Shown in pieces: positions 43,390 through 54,312 of a stretch of 64,000 nt of DNA. Below the pieces are notes generated by a model, which saw only the letters and a list, made by a program, of their open reading frames with translations, did not search any database and was not told where the DNA came from. The stretch is from Luteimicrobium album (GTDB lineage: Bacteria > Actinomycetota > Actinomycetes > Actinomycetales > Cellulomonadaceae). The stretch lies in contig NZ_BSUK01000001.1 in the NCBI RefSeq assembly GCF_030161555.1, positions 4,119,862 to 4,183,861 on the forward strand, read 5' to 3'. The position numbers were made by a program, and so were the translations under genes. Numbering within the stretch: position 1 is the first letter of the stretch; each line of letters opens with the position of its first letter.

Positions 43390-44364
43390 TCAGATGGTTA
43401 TATCGGTGCCCTCTGACAGTGTCCCACTGAGGAGGGAGCGCGCACTTGCGATCCAGGAGTCGTCGTCGAGCGGTAGATCCGCGCTGAACTCGTACGTGAA
43501 CAGTGCGCGGATCGAATCGGGCCGGATCGTCTTGCGGCCCTCGTCATTCTCGACAACCAGAGCGGCATCGTCGAACCGGAGGCCAGTCTCATCGAGAGCC
43601 TCTGGGCTGTAGCCGGCGATAGATTCGATCCTGACGACGTACTCGGAGTCACCGCCACCCTCCGCCCATCGGAGGGCCTCGCGAAGGAGACCCTCACGCT
43701 CGTAGTCCGCGTCGACGTGGTGCGTCAGCTTGGTGGCGACAGACCTTCGACGCCCCGGTTCGCTGGGCCGGTACTGCCGCAGTTCTGCGGTGACCTTCTC
43801 GGCGTTCCGGATGAGCTCCATGATCCGGCGACGATCCGCAACCTGGTTGACCTTGGGACGCAGCCACCTGTCAGCATCGAGCCGAAAGCCTTCGTAGCCC
43901 AACCATCGAACCAACATCGTGATGGGGCATGTCCTCGCGATCGTTTCAACCACGAGACGCCCTTCGGGTCCTGACTCAGGGACAAACAGCAGGGCTCGGT
44001 ATTCGTGGACTGGGGCACGCTGCGAGATGTCGACCGCGCCGTCGCGGCCTAGCGCTTCGTCGAACTCGCCGTGGTAGCCGTGCTTCAGCTTGTAGAGCGT
44101 CTGCCCCGGGCCAACGGCGCGGACGTCGTCACAGCGCAGTTGGGGAGTCTCGCGTGGAGGGTGCGGGTCCTCCTCCCACTCGGCAGGTCGGCGAAGATCC
44201 GGCACCCCGGAGACCAGCCCGCGCGTCATCAGCGACTCGCCGCACGCCACCAGAAGGTCTTCCGCAGAGGCACTGGCGCTCCCCCACGGCTCGCCGAGAT
44301 CGAGGCGCGTGCGCTTCGATGGTCCCCGCGTCACCCAGAACTCGAAGACTCGTGCTCCGAACAC
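43390..44364 (-). CDS. lysogeny-module protein of unknown function, copy 2
   Basis: Identical to 5056-6030; possible RexA-like sensor. Confidence 0.6.
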   Translation of the reverse strand: MFGARVFEFWVTRGPSKRTRLDLGEPWGSASASAEDLLVACGESLMTRGLVSGVPDLRRPAEWEEDPHPPRETPQLRCDDVRAVGPGQTLYKLKHGYHGEFDEALGRDGAVDISQRAPVHEYRALLFVPESGPEGRLVVETIARTCPITMLVRWLGYEGFRLDADRWLRPKVNQVADRRRIMELIRNAEKVTAELRQYRPSEPGRRRSVATKLTHHVDADYEREGLLREALRWAEGGGDSEYVVRIESIAGYSPEALDETGLRFDDAALVVENDEGRKTIRPDSIRALFTYEFSADLPLDDDSWIASARSLLSGTLSEGTDITI

Positions 44365-44397
44365 CTGCTACCCCTATCTATCGCCTGGAGCTGTCGC

Positions 44398-44904
44398 TCA
44401 CGACGGCTCATCCGAGCCTGAGTCCTGCGACTCCTCCCCCGATGTCGCGTCAGGCGCGGCGGCCGGCACTCCGGGGCGAGCCGCTAGCGCAAGCGCGTCG
44501 GGGGCGAGCGCGGCGGAGGACTCTGCATCGCGGCGCGCCTCGTCGAGCTCACGATTGGACCGCGCGAACTGCCGCACGATGTCAACGACCACGCGACGCT
44601 GGTCGGCGGAGAGCAGATCCGCGTCAGGCGGCAGGAGTTCGGCGAGCGGCTGCACCGGAAGCGGTTCACGGGCAGCCAGCAGGACCTCGACGAGCGGAAC
44701 GCCGGAAAGCTCGGCGAGCGCTTCGAGGGTGCGGCGCGTAGGCCGAGAGGTGTAGGTGCCCGCGATGATCTTGTCGACCGTCGTGTACGAGAGTGTGAGG
44801 CCGCGCCGTTTGGCTTCGCGATCGAGCGCTCGCCCTTGCAGCCCTCCAGCTCGCTCCGATGCCCTGAGCGCAACGTCCCTCAGCGTGAGTGGATTCTTGG
44901 TCAC
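44398..44904 (-). CDS. HTH prophage repressor, copy 2
   Basis: Identical to 6064-6570. The operator region between it and the Cro-like gene (44905-45074) is also the same. Confidence 0.75.
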   Translation of the reverse strand: MTKNPLTLRDVALRASERAGGLQGRALDREAKRRGLTLSYTTVDKIIAGTYTSRPTRRTLEALAELSGVPLVEVLLAAREPLPVQPLAELLPPDADLLSADQRRVVVDIVRQFARSNRELDEARRDAESSAALAPDALALAARPGVPAAAPDATSGEESQDSGSDEPS

Positions 44905-45074
44905 GGTCCCGATCCTGTCGGCGCTGTTCTCGCTGATGCCACCTTCGGCCCTAGGGGAACACACAAGTGACAGCGCCACCTTACGGCCTGACCTGCAAGT
45001 TCGTGCGCACCTCTTGACAAGTGCGTGACAAGCGCGGCAGGCTCCACTTGTCACCCGGGACAAACGGAGGCACG

Positions 45075-45386
45075 ATGGTCACCCGACGACCGAAAGTCAG
45101 ATTCCTCAGGGAGGTGTGGATGCGAGTCAAGGACCCCGGTGCGATCCGTCGCGCAAGGCTCCGAGCCGGATACACCCAGTACGACCTCGCGGCGCTCGCG
45201 CGCTGCACGCAGGCGGCAATCTCGGCCCTAGAGACAGGCGCCATGCGCGGCTGCTCGCAAGATCTCGGCAGCACGATTGCGAAGTACCTCGACCGCGACG
45301 TGGAGGACCTCTTCGAGGCCCATGTCGGATCTCGCGCGCATCGAGTGACAAACGCGGCCGGCTCCGTTCGTCAGGTGGCGGTGTGA
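45075..45386 (+). CDS. Cro-like XRE-family HTH protein, copy 2
   Basis: Identical to 6741-7052. Confidence 0.8.
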   Translation: MVTRRPKVRFLREVWMRVKDPGAIRRARLRAGYTQYDLAALARCTQAAISALETGAMRGCSQDLGSTIAKYLDRDVEDLFEAHVGSRAHRVTNAAGSVRQVAV

Positions 45387-45577
45387 CGACGCGTGACGAA
45401 GCGATCGCGAAGGCGGGTGCGTGCATCGCGGAGGGACGGCGTGTCCGCGACTCCCTGCCGGTCGCGGAGGCTGCGCGCCGCGCCCACGTCGCCGGCGGGC
45501 CGTCCATCGAAGAGCTCGAGCAGCTCATTGCCGCCCAGCGCGGCCAGCAGACCCAGACCGCACCCGACGCGGCCTGA
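45383..45577 (+). CDS. small early protein, copy 2
   Basis: Identical to 7049-7243, GTG start with GTGA overlap. The hairpin that follows lies at 45596-45631. Confidence 0.55.
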   Translation: MTTRDEAIAKAGACIAEGRRVRDSLPVAEAARRAHVAGGPSIEELEQLIAAQRGQQTQTAPDAA

Positions 45578-45657
45578 ACCCAAGCAGAACACAACGAAGC
45601 CCGGCACCCCTACCACGAGACACCGGGCTTCATCGATCGAACAGGAGACATCGTCCC

Positions 45658-46005
45658 ATGAACACCCAGCACCTCCCCCGACACGCGAAGCCCGGGCCCC
45701 TCACCGGCAAGCTGCAGTTCCAGGAAGAGCGCGCGAAGCTCGCCGCCCGCAACGGCGAAACCTGCCCGCCCGTCCCAGGCCGTCACCGCGGTTCCCCCAA
45801 GCACACCGTCGTCACCGTCACCTCGACGCTGAGCATCCCCGACCGCGCGCGACGCGCCGGCGCGAACGCCATCACCGGCGAGTGGTGGGACCCCGAGACC
45901 AACACCTGGTACCGCCTCGACCGCACCGACTTCGGGTTCGCCGTCACCGACCCGTCCGAGGTCGACGCGCCGATCGACTACGAGCTCACCGAGCAGGCCG
46001 CCTGA
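45658..46005 (+). CDS. early protein, unknown, copy 2
   Basis: Identical to 7324-7671. Confidence 0.6.
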   Translation: MNTQHLPRHAKPGPLTGKLQFQEERAKLAARNGETCPPVPGRHRGSPKHTVVTVTSTLSIPDRARRAGANAITGEWWDPETNTWYRLDRTDFGFAVTDPSEVDAPIDYELTEQAA

Positions 46006-46370
46006 TGGGCGGGCGCTGGCAGTTCAGCTCCCACGCGGCCGACCGCGCGCCTGCCGAGGTCCTCGACCTCCGCGCCGCCCGCGCCCACCGCCTCGACGCG
46101 CACCTCGCCGAGCAGACCGCCGCCGCCGTCGCCCGCGTCCAGCAGGCCGACGGTCCGCCCCGGCACGCCCGCCGCCCCGCGTCGGGCCCGAACCCGCTCG
46201 GCGTCGCGATCGTCGCCGCCGCCGCGTTCGGCCTCATCGCCGCCGGCCTCGTCCTCGCCCTGTCGGCGCGGAACCTGTCCGCCGCGCACTTCACGGCCGT
46301 CGGGCTCGCCGCCGCGGGCTTCGGCCTCCTCGTCCGCCTGCACGTCGTCAACACCCGGAGGCCCCGATGA
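46005..46370 (+). CDS. small membrane protein, copy 2
   Basis: Identical to 7671-8036. Confidence 0.6.
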   Translation: MGGRWQFSSHAADRAPAEVLDLRAARAHRLDAHLAEQTAAAVARVQQADGPPRHARRPASGPNPLGVAIVAAAAFGLIAAGLVLALSARNLSAAHFTAVGLAAAGFGLLVRLHVVNTRRPR

Positions 46371-46579
46371 AGACCGCCCGTCCCCCGCGCGCCGCCGCCG
46401 TCATCGAGGACGCCGAGTTCCTCGCGTCCTGGGGCGTCGGCCTCACCGCCGCCGCGAAGCGCCTCGGGTACTGCTCCGCGAACTCGCTCGAGAAGACCCT
46501 GCACCGCCTCGGCCGGTACGACCTCGCCGCCCGGCTCCGCACCTTCGAGCCGCTGTCCACCCACGCCCTCGCCGCCTGA
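46367..46579 (+). CDS. small HTH-like protein, copy 2
   Basis: Identical to 8033-8245. Confidence 0.55.
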   Translation: MKTARPPRAAAVIEDAEFLASWGVGLTAAAKRLGYCSANSLEKTLHRLGRYDLAARLRTFEPLSTHALAA

Positions 46580-46595
46580 ACGGAGACCCACAACC

Positions 46596-46970
46596 ATGAC
46601 CACCAACGACATCGCCACCCCGACGTCGGACGGCCTCACCGACGACCAGCTCGTCGTCGTCGAACAGCTCGCGATCCGGAAGGCCAAGCTCCGCGACGAG
46701 AAGACCTCGATCGACGAGGAGATCGCCGCGATCGACACCCAGCTCCGCGCGCTCCTCCCGGACGGGACGACGCAGGCCGGGCAGCTCAAAGTCATCGTGA
46801 CCGTCCCGGCGCGCCTGGACACGAAGAAGCTCGCCGAGGCGTTCGGGCCGGCGCAGCACCCGGTGCTCTACCGGGCCGCGATCGACACGGCCGCGGTCAA
46901 GGAGCACATGTCCCCCGCCCAGCTGCGCCCCTTCCAGGTCGCGGGCGCGCGCACGGTGACGGTCCGATGA
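46596..46970 (+). CDS. early phage protein with coiled coil, copy 2
   Basis: Identical to 8262-8636. Confidence 0.6.
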   Translation: MTTNDIATPTSDGLTDDQLVVVEQLAIRKAKLRDEKTSIDEEIAAIDTQLRALLPDGTTQAGQLKVIVTVPARLDTKKLAEAFGPAQHPVLYRAAIDTAAVKEHMSPAQLRPFQVAGARTVTVR

Positions 46971-47421
46971 CCGCCGTCGCAGCGCCCACGACCTGCGCCG
47001 AGTGCGGCGTCCGCTCCGCGTCCGCGGTCTGCCGCGCGACGAGTGGCCCGCCGGGTCCAAGCAGCTCGCCGGTCACGGGAAGTGCGGCGCCTGCTACAGC
47101 CGCGAGCTCGCCGGCGGCGGTGTCATCCCCGTCATGCCGAAGACGATCGCGACGAAGGTCGTCGAGCCGCACGTCGCGGCGCGCCGCGCCCTGGCCGGCG
47201 ACTGGGTCGAGTCGGCGGTGTGCAGGTCCCTCGACCCCGATCTGTGGTTCTCCGAGGCGCCGTCGGACGTCGCCCGCGCGGCAGCGTTCTGCGCGGTGTG
47301 CCCGGTCAAGGCCCTGTGCGCCGAGCGCGCGGAGGCCGCACGGGAGCAGTACGGGGTGTGGGGCGGCGTGAAGCGCAACGCCAAGCCGGAGCGCGTCCAC
47401 GTCGTGGCGGTCGCAGCATGA
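46967..47421 (+). CDS. WhiB-family protein, copy 2 (frame break)
   Basis: Same gene as 8633-9088, but the CCC run after GCGGCGT reads CC at 47011-47012. The frame is lost after about 15 codons, while the downstream WhiB part stays open in the next frame (from about 47014). The difference from copy 1 is this single base. Confidence 0.8.
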
Positions 47422-47675
47422 CCGGCGACGAGCAGCCCACCGTGCACCCGCCGTCGTCGCAGGCGGGCCTTCCCACGATCCGCGCCGGCGCTCGCGCCCG
47501 CGGCGCCGTGCAGTGCGGGGCCGAGCGCATCACGGACTCGATCGCGTACCTGACGCAGGCCGGCCACCCGATCTACCACATCGCGGTCTGCGACCGGCGG
47601 CCCGGGCACGACGGCCCGCACCAGGACAAGAGCATGCGCGCCTACGCCTGGTCCGACGACCGGGTCGTCCCGTGA
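47418..47675 (+). CDS. small early protein, unknown, copy 2
   Basis: Identical to 9085-9342. Confidence 0.6.
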   Translation: MTGDEQPTVHPPSSQAGLPTIRAGARARGAVQCGAERITDSIAYLTQAGHPIYHIAVCDRRPGHDGPHQDKSMRAYAWSDDRVVP

Positions 47676-47869
47676 CGGCCGTCCTGCGGGCCCGGCACCG
47701 CCTCGCCCGCATCGAAGCCGCCGCCGCGGACGGTGCGACGACGCTCGCCGTCGCCGCAGACCTCGGGTGGCTCCCCCGCCAGGTGCACCGCTACCTCGAA
47801 CGCCACAAGCGCCGCGACATCGCGGCCCAGCTGTCCCGCAACGACGCCAGGAAGGACACGTACCGATGA
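47672..47869 (+). CDS. small HTH-like protein, copy 2
   Basis: Identical to 9339-9536. Confidence 0.55.
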   Translation: MTAVLRARHRLARIEAAAADGATTLAVAADLGWLPRQVHRYLERHKRRDIAAQLSRNDARKDTYR

Positions 47870-48063
47870 GCACACTGCCCCCGATCAGCGTCGGGCAGCT
47901 CCGGGAGATGAACGCCGAGACGCGTGCTCGCGTGATCGCCGCACGTGGCGCCGAGACGCGCCGAGCGCTCGCTCACCTCGCCGGCATCGCCGCGCAGAAC
48001 AACGCCCACGCGGCCGCCGAGTACGCCCAGCTGGTCATCGAGCTGACGCGGGGCGAGTCATGA
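47866..48063 (+). CDS. small early protein, unknown, copy 2
   Basis: Identical to 9533-9730. Confidence 0.55.
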   Translation: MSTLPPISVGQLREMNAETRARVIAARGAETRRALAHLAGIAAQNNAHAAAEYAQLVIELTRGES

Positions 48064-48891
48064 CGGCCATGTCCGCGCTCGCGACCGAGTACCGCGACGC
48101 GTACCTGCACACCGGCACCGCCCCCGACGTCGCGTTGCGCGAGCTGCGCACGCTCGTCGAGGACGCGATCGCCAACAAGCCGCGGAACCACCAGAAGATC
48201 ATCGGGCCCTCGGAGATCGGCACCGACTGCGACCACTGCCTCGCCGCGAAGCTCGCGCAGTGGGAGCAGCTCCCGAGCACAGCGTGGCTCCCGTACGTCG
48301 GGACCGCGATGCACGAGAACCTCGAGCGCGTCCTCCTCGACCGCGAGATGAACGCCTGGCTCAACCAGCGGCCGGGCCGGTACCTCGTCGAGGAGAAGAC
48401 GATGGTCGGCCACATCGGCGGCCAGGAGATCTGGGGATCCACCGACGCTCTCGACGTCGCCGCCGGCCTGACCATCGACTGGAAGCTCGTCGGCGCGTCC
48501 ACCCTCACCGCCGCCAAGGTCGGACCCTCGCCCGTCTACCGGGTCCAGGCCGACCTCTACGCGAAGGGTGGAACGACGCCGGGATCCGCGTCGAGCACGT
48601 CTCGATCGTCTACCTGCCCCGCAACAGCGTGCGCGGACTCGACGACGCGATCTGGTGGCACGCCCCCACGACCGCGCCCGCGCCGTCGCCGCCCTCGACC
48701 GCGCCAACCGCCTCCACGACAACCTCCGCGCCCTCGAGGACGCCCTGGGCGTCGAGCAGCGCGACGCGTGGATCACCAGCCTCCCCAGGGCGCGGCACTG
48801 CTACGACTGCGCGCGCTTCCCCGACGGCGCCGGGCTCAACCCGCCCGGCCACCACGCTCCCGAGAAGGCGTTCGCCGACCTCCTCGGGTGA
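48060..48891 (+). CDS. PD-(D/E)XK Fe-S nuclease, copy 2 (two frame breaks)
   Basis: Same gene as 9727-10559 with the shared break at CCCCC 48663-48667 and an extra one at 48566-48568, where GGGG reads GGG (YAKGWNDAG becomes YAKGGTTPG). N-terminal Cys pair, nuclease residues and C-terminal CYDC are all present across frames. Confidence 0.78.
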
Positions 48892-48932
48892 CCCCAACCC
48901 ACCGCAGTACCGACACCACAAGGAGCACCACC

Positions 48933-49568
48933 ATGACCGACACCAACGACTTCCTCATGGGGTCCGGCTCGAAGTCCGCCTTCGGGCGCGACGACGCCGT
49001 CGGCTACACCGTGACCGGCAAGGTCCAGTCCGTCGAGGTCCGCCAGCAGACCGACCTCGACGGGAACCTCCTCACCTGGGACAACGGCGACCCGCGCATG
49101 CAGCTCGTCGTCACCCTCGCCACCGACCTGCGCGACGACCCCGAGGACGACGGCGTGCGCGCCGTCTACGTCAAGGGCTCCAAGGCGCCCGGGTCGAAGT
49201 CCGTGCACGACGCCGTCCGCGCCGCCGTGCAGAAGTCCGGCGCCAAGGGCCTCGAGGTCGGGGGCACCCTCACCGTCTCGTTCGTCGGGACGGAGCCGTC
49301 GAAGACCCGCGGGTACTCCGACCGCAAGCTCTGGGAGGCCCAGTACGCCGCCCCGGACAAGGCGGCCCAGTCGGGCGACTTCCTCGGCACCACCCCGGCC
49401 CCGACGACGACGCCGGTCCAGGCAGCGCCGCCCGCCCCCGCGCCGTCGGGCTCCGACGCCGGGGAGAAGGCGCGGCAGCTCGTCGCGCTCGGCCTCGACG
49501 ACGCCACGATCGCCGGCGCCACCGGCCTCGACGCGTCCGTCATCGCGCTCCTGCGCACCGCCGCCTGA
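48933..49568 (+). CDS. ssDNA-binding-like protein, copy 2
   Basis: Identical to 10601-11236; the hairpin that follows lies at 49595-49624. Confidence 0.6.
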   Translation: MTDTNDFLMGSGSKSAFGRDDAVGYTVTGKVQSVEVRQQTDLDGNLLTWDNGDPRMQLVVTLATDLRDDPEDDGVRAVYVKGSKAPGSKSVHDAVRAAVQKSGAKGLEVGGTLTVSFVGTEPSKTRGYSDRKLWEAQYAAPDKAAQSGDFLGTTPAPTTTPVQAAPPAPAPSGSDAGEKARQLVALGLDDATIAGATGLDASVIALLRTAA

Positions 49569-49670
49569 CCGCGGCACCCCGCGCGCGCAACCGGCGCGCC
49601 CCAGCCCGTTCGATCCGGGGCGCGGGGACCACCAGCACCTCCAACACCTTCGACGTCCCGGGAGGACGAC

Positions 49671-49916
49671 ATGACCGACACCAAGCTCCCCCAGCCGTTC
49701 CGCTCCGGCGACGTCCGACCCGGCAACGTGCTCGCCGTCGACGGTCTTCGCGGTCGCTGGTCGGTGTGGTCTGCCGGGCCCGAGTCGTCGACGTGGTGGC
49801 TCCTTCCGATCGACGACGCGGCGCGGGCCGACGTCAACCGGAACGCGGCGTCGATCCTGCACCGGTCGGCTGGCGCCATCGCCGTCGCGACGAAGAGCCT
49901 CCGGAACGCGCGATGA
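49671..49916 (+). CDS. small early protein, unknown, copy 2
   Basis: Identical to 11339-11584. Confidence 0.6.
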   Translation: MTDTKLPQPFRSGDVRPGNVLAVDGLRGRWSVWSAGPESSTWWLLPIDDAARADVNRNAASILHRSAGAIAVATKSLRNAR

Positions 49917-50056
49917 CGACGCTCGCGGCCGCCGCACACACCACCTTCTGGCGCGCCCACGACCTCTGGGAGACCGAGCACCCCGACCCGCCCGACAACG
50001 AACTCGACGACGACCGCATCGACCGCCTCACCGAAGACGACCAGGAGCCCCAGTGA
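49913..50056 (+). CDS. 47-aa acidic early peptide, copy 2
   Basis: Identical to 11581-11724. Confidence 0.5.
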   Translation: MTTLAAAAHTTFWRAHDLWETEHPDPPDNELDDDRIDRLTEDDQEPQ

Positions 50057-52564
50057 CCAACGACGTCCTCACCGCCGCCCTCGAGCTGCTGGACGCCGGC
50101 TACTCCGTCATCCCCATCCGCGACGACGGCACCAAGGCCCCCGCCCTCACCGCCTGGAAGCAGTACACCGACCAGCGCCCCGACGACTCCCGGGTTCGCG
50201 CCTGGTTCACCCACCCCGGCTACGACCTCGGCGTCGTCCAAGGCCACGTCTCCGGCAACGCCGTCATGATCGAGATCGAGGGCCGCGCCGCCCACCACCT
50301 CCCCGACCTCGCGCAGCTCGCCACCGACACCGGCCTCGGCGACCTGTGGGCCCGCGTCACCTCCGGGTGGCTCGAGCACTCCCCGTCCGGCGGCGTCCAC
50401 TTCCACGTCCGCACCGACTCCCACCAGCCCGTCCTCGGCAACCAGAAGCTCGCGCGGGCCGCCGACGGCCTCGTCCTCGCCGAGACCCGCGGCGAAGGCG
50501 GCCAGGTCGTCGTCGCCCCGTCACGCCACCACGCATCCGGGCGCCCGTGGGTGCGGCTCGCCGGCGGTCCTGCAGACGCTGCCGTCCTCACCCCCGAGGA
50601 GCTCGACGCGTTCTGCGCGATCCTGCGCACCCTCGACGAGCAGCCCGAGCACGCCACCACGTCGACGCCCGTCGCCCCGCACGACCCCACCCAGGGCGTC
50701 ACACCCGGCGACGACTACGAGAACCGCACCGACTGGGCCGACATCCTCACCCCCACGGCTGGACCCTCGTCTCCGCCCGCGGCCGCACCCGCTACTGGCT
50801 CCGCCCCGGCAAGGACCGCGGGCAAGGCATCAGCGCGACCACCGGGCACGCCGACGACCGCGACCGCCTCTACGTCTTCACCTCGTCCACCGACTTCGCC
50901 CCCGAGGTGCCGTACACGAAGCTCGGCGCGCTCGCCGTCCTCGAGCACGGCGGCGACCACACCGCCGCCGCCAAGGCCCTCGCCGCCGCCGGATTCGGGC
51001 AGCGCGCCACCGCTCTGCGCCCCGTGCCCGACCACCCGACCGCCGACGACCTCGCCGGCCTCATCGCCCCCACCGCCGACGGCGCGCTCCCCGTCCCGCC
51101 CGCGCCGCGCCCGCAGCTCCACGTCGTCGACGAGCCCGCCCCCGAGCAGGTCGCCGACCGCGTCGCGACCCCCGACCAGGACAACACCGCCCTCCTGTTC
51201 GTCGACGCCCACGCCGACACCGTCCGCTACGCCACCGGCCGCGGACGATGGCTCACATGGACCGGCCACCACTGGTCCGTCGACGACCGCGAGCTCGTCC
51301 GCGAACACGCCCGCACCCTCGTCCGCCGCCTCCCCGGAGGCGAAGGCTGGGAGACCTACCGCAAGAAAGCCCTCAGCGCCCGCGGCGTCACCGACGTCCT
51401 GCGACTCGCCCAATCCGACCAGCGCATCGTCGTCGCCGCGAAGGAGCTCGACGCTCGCCCCTACGAGCTCAACACCCCCGCCGGCATCGTCGACCTGCGC
51501 ACCGGGACACTGTCCCAACCCGACCCCGCGGCCCTGCACACCCGCACCACCACCGTCGCGCCCGACTTCGACGCGTCCCACCCCTGTGGGACCGGTTCCT
51601 CGCCGACACGTTCGCCGGCGACCCCGACATGATCGCCTTCGTCCAGCGCGCCGTCGGCATGTCCCTCGTCGGCGCCGTCCTCGACCAGGTCTTCTTCTTC
51701 GCCCACGGGTCCGGCGCCAACGGCAAGTCGACGTTCATGTCGACCCTGCAGCACATCGTCGGCCTCGGCGCCGACGGGTACTCCGGCCAAGCGCCCGCCG
51801 AGATGCTCCTCGCGACCCGCAACCACGGGCACCCCACCGAGCTCGCCCGACTGCAAGGACAGCGCCTCACCGTCACCTCCGAGATCAACGAGGGCCAGAC
51901 GTTCGACGAGGCCCGCATCAAGTCCCTGACCGGCAAGGACACGATCTCCGCCCGGTTCATGCGCGAGGACCTCTTCGACTTCACGCCCACCCACACCCTG
52001 TGGGTCCTGTCCAACCACGAACCGGAGGTCCGGGTCGGCGGGCTCGCGTTCTGGCGGCGCGTCGTCATGGTCCCCTTCGTGCACACCGTCCCCGAGGGCG
52101 CCCGCGTCAAGGACCTCGAGGAACGCCTCATCGCCGACGAGGGCCCCGCGATCCTCGCGTGGGCGATCCGCGGCGCAGCCGACTACTTCGCCCGCGGCCT
52201 CGCCGCCCCCGACGCCGTCACCGCAGCCACGAAGGCGTACGAGACCGAACAGGACACCGTCGCCGGGTTCGTCACCGACTGCTGCGTCACCGGCGACCCG
52301 AACCGGCAGGACCTGCGCGTGCGGTCCGCGCAGCTGCGCACCGCGTACGAGCGGTGGTGCACCGACGCCGGCGCAACCCCCATGTCCCCGAAGACGTTCA
52401 CCGTCGCGCTGCGGTCGAAGTACGGGATCCGCACCGAGCGGTCGAACTCGGCCCGATACCTCGCCGGCATCCGCCTCAACGACATCGAGGACGACGGCCC
52501 CGACGCGTCACGGGACGCGTCACCGACCCTCGACGAGCGCCTCGACCAGCAGGGGTGGCGGTAG
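50053..52564 (+). CDS. primase-polymerase / SF3 helicase, copy 2 (two frame breaks)
   Basis: Identical to 11721-14232, with the same two breaks at C runs 50750-50754 and 51581-51584. Confidence 0.88.
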
Positions 52565-52773
52565 CCCATGGCAACGAATCGTGACGCGTGCGTGCCTGTT
52601 CGTGACGCGTACCCACAGCACGCGTCACGCGCTCTGACCTGCAGTTATGACGCGTGGTGACGCGATGACGCGACTTTCCAACATGACGCCCTACGCCCGC
52701 ACGTACGTACGTGCGTTGCCGTCATACCCAACCCACGCATCACGCGTCACGACCACCACGACGGAGGAACCCG
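52502..52773. repeat. TGACGCG iteron-like cluster and 16-bp palindrome, copy 2
   Basis: Identical to 14170-14441; the palindrome is at 52699-52714. Confidence 0.6.
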
Positions 52774-52977
52774 ATGAACGACCCGGCCGCCTCGGTGCCT
52801 GACCCTTTCTGGGCCGACCGCCTCGCGAGCTCCAGCACCGACAAGGAGCTCATGGGGTACGCCTGGTCGTACCTCCTCGCGACCCTGGCCGCGACGCCGC
52901 CCAGCAACGCCGTACGCCGCAACGAGCTGCACCGCGACGTCGCCGCACTCCTCATCGAGGCGGCGAAACGAGCATGA
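52774..52977 (+). CDS. small early protein, unknown, copy 2
   Basis: Identical to 14442-14645. Confidence 0.6.
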   Translation: MNDPAASVPDPFWADRLASSSTDKELMGYAWSYLLATLAATPPSNAVRRNELHRDVAALLIEAAKRA

Positions 52978-53441
52978 CTGCCCTGTTCGACCTCGAACCC
53001 GACGACCTCGACGCCGCCGCGACCTCCGAGCCCGCCTGGGTCACCGCCTTCACCACCACCCACGGCGCCACACCCACCCTCGCCTCCGGACGAGCCCTTC
53101 CACGCCCCTGCCCCCGCTGCGCACGCTGGACCGTCGTCGGCCTCGACGCACCCCGCTGCGCCGGCCTCGCACGCTGCGACCCCCACCCCCTCACCCCACA
53201 ACTCGAAGCCGCCGCCGTCATCCTCGACACCCCCACCTGGCAGCTCTGGACCTTCGCCGGCCGCCACGAGCTCACACCCCGCCACGAACCCCACGTCCCA
53301 CCCCTGGCCCGCCTCGCACCCGCCGACCACGTCGTCGTCCTCGCCGCCCACGTCTGCGGGCGCCCACCCCTCTCACGCGCACCCCTGCGCCTCCGCACCA
53401 CCCGCACCGCCGACCCCATGCACGGCGAACCGCCGTACTGA
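52974..53441 (+). CDS. early protein with Cys pair, copy 2
   Basis: Identical to 14642-15109. Confidence 0.6.
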   Translation: MTALFDLEPDDLDAAATSEPAWVTAFTTTHGATPTLASGRALPRPCPRCARWTVVGLDAPRCAGLARCDPHPLTPQLEAAAVILDTPTWQLWTFAGRHELTPRHEPHVPPLARLAPADHVVVLAAHVCGRPPLSRAPLRLRTTRTADPMHGEPPY

Positions 53442-53457
53442 CCCCAAGGAGCACCCC

Positions 53458-53748
53458 ATGCCCAACCTGCCTTCGAACAGCCACGCCGACCGGGCCGGAG
53501 ACCGCCTGGACCGCGCCTACACAGCCGACCCGGACCACGCCCGGTACCTGCTCGCCGAGGCCCAGACGGAAGCGAGCCTCGCCGTCGCCCACGAGCTGCG
53601 CACCGCGAACATGCTCGCCGCCCTCGCCACCACCTTCGCCGACGGCTCCGCGAGCTTCCCCGGAGAGACCGACACGCTACGGGCCGACATCCTGAGCAGA
53701 CTCGGCTACGACGCCGCCTGGTACGGGACACTGGAGGCGCACGCGTGA
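53458..53748 (+). CDS. small early protein, unknown, copy 2
   Basis: Identical to 15126-15416. Confidence 0.6.
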   Translation: MPNLPSNSHADRAGDRLDRAYTADPDHARYLLAEAQTEASLAVAHELRTANMLAALATTFADGSASFPGETDTLRADILSRLGYDAAWYGTLEAHA

Positions 53749-54284
53749 AGATCGTCGGCCTCGACCTCTCCCTCACCTCCACCGGCGTCGCCGTCATCGC
53801 CGGCCGCCACGCCGCTGTCGACCGCATCCAGACCAAGCCCGACCACGACGACCTCCACGGCCGCCACAACCGCCTCCGCCGCATCGTCGCGAACGTCGCC
53901 TCCTGGACCGACGGCGCCGACCTCGTCGTCATCGAAGGCCTCGCCTACGCCGCACGATCCCCGCACGCCACCGAACGCGCCGGCCTGTGGTGGCTTGTCA
54001 TCGACCGCATCGTCCAGCACGTCGACGCCGTCGCCGTCGTCCCGCCCACCACCCGCGCGAAGTACGCCACCGGCAAGGGCAACGCCGGCAAGGACCAGGT
54101 GCTCGCCGCCGTCATCCGCCGCCACCCCACCGTCGACATCACCGGCAACGACGAAGCCGACGCCCTCATCCTCGCCGCCATGGGCGCACGCCACCTCGGC
54201 CACCCCATCGACGACGTCCCCGCCACGCACCTCGCCGCCATGAACGGCGGCCAGTGGCCCGATCTCGAGGAGCTCGCTGCGTGA
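53745..54284 (+). CDS. RuvC-like Holliday junction resolvase, intact copy
   Basis: 179 aa and fully open, unlike copy 1: GLDLSLTSTGVAV, VVIEGLAYAA and NDEADALILAAMG supply the catalytic acids of a RuvC-type RNase H fold. GTG 53745 overlaps the preceding stop. Confidence 0.85.
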   Translation: MKIVGLDLSLTSTGVAVIAGRHAAVDRIQTKPDHDDLHGRHNRLRRIVANVASWTDGADLVVIEGLAYAARSPHATERAGLWWLVIDRIVQHVDAVAVVPPTTRAKYATGKGNAGKDQVLAAVIRRHPTVDITGNDEADALILAAMGARHLGHPIDDVPATHLAAMNGGQWPDLEELAA

Positions 54285-54312
54285 ACGTGACCTTCACCGA
54301 TACGGTGACGCC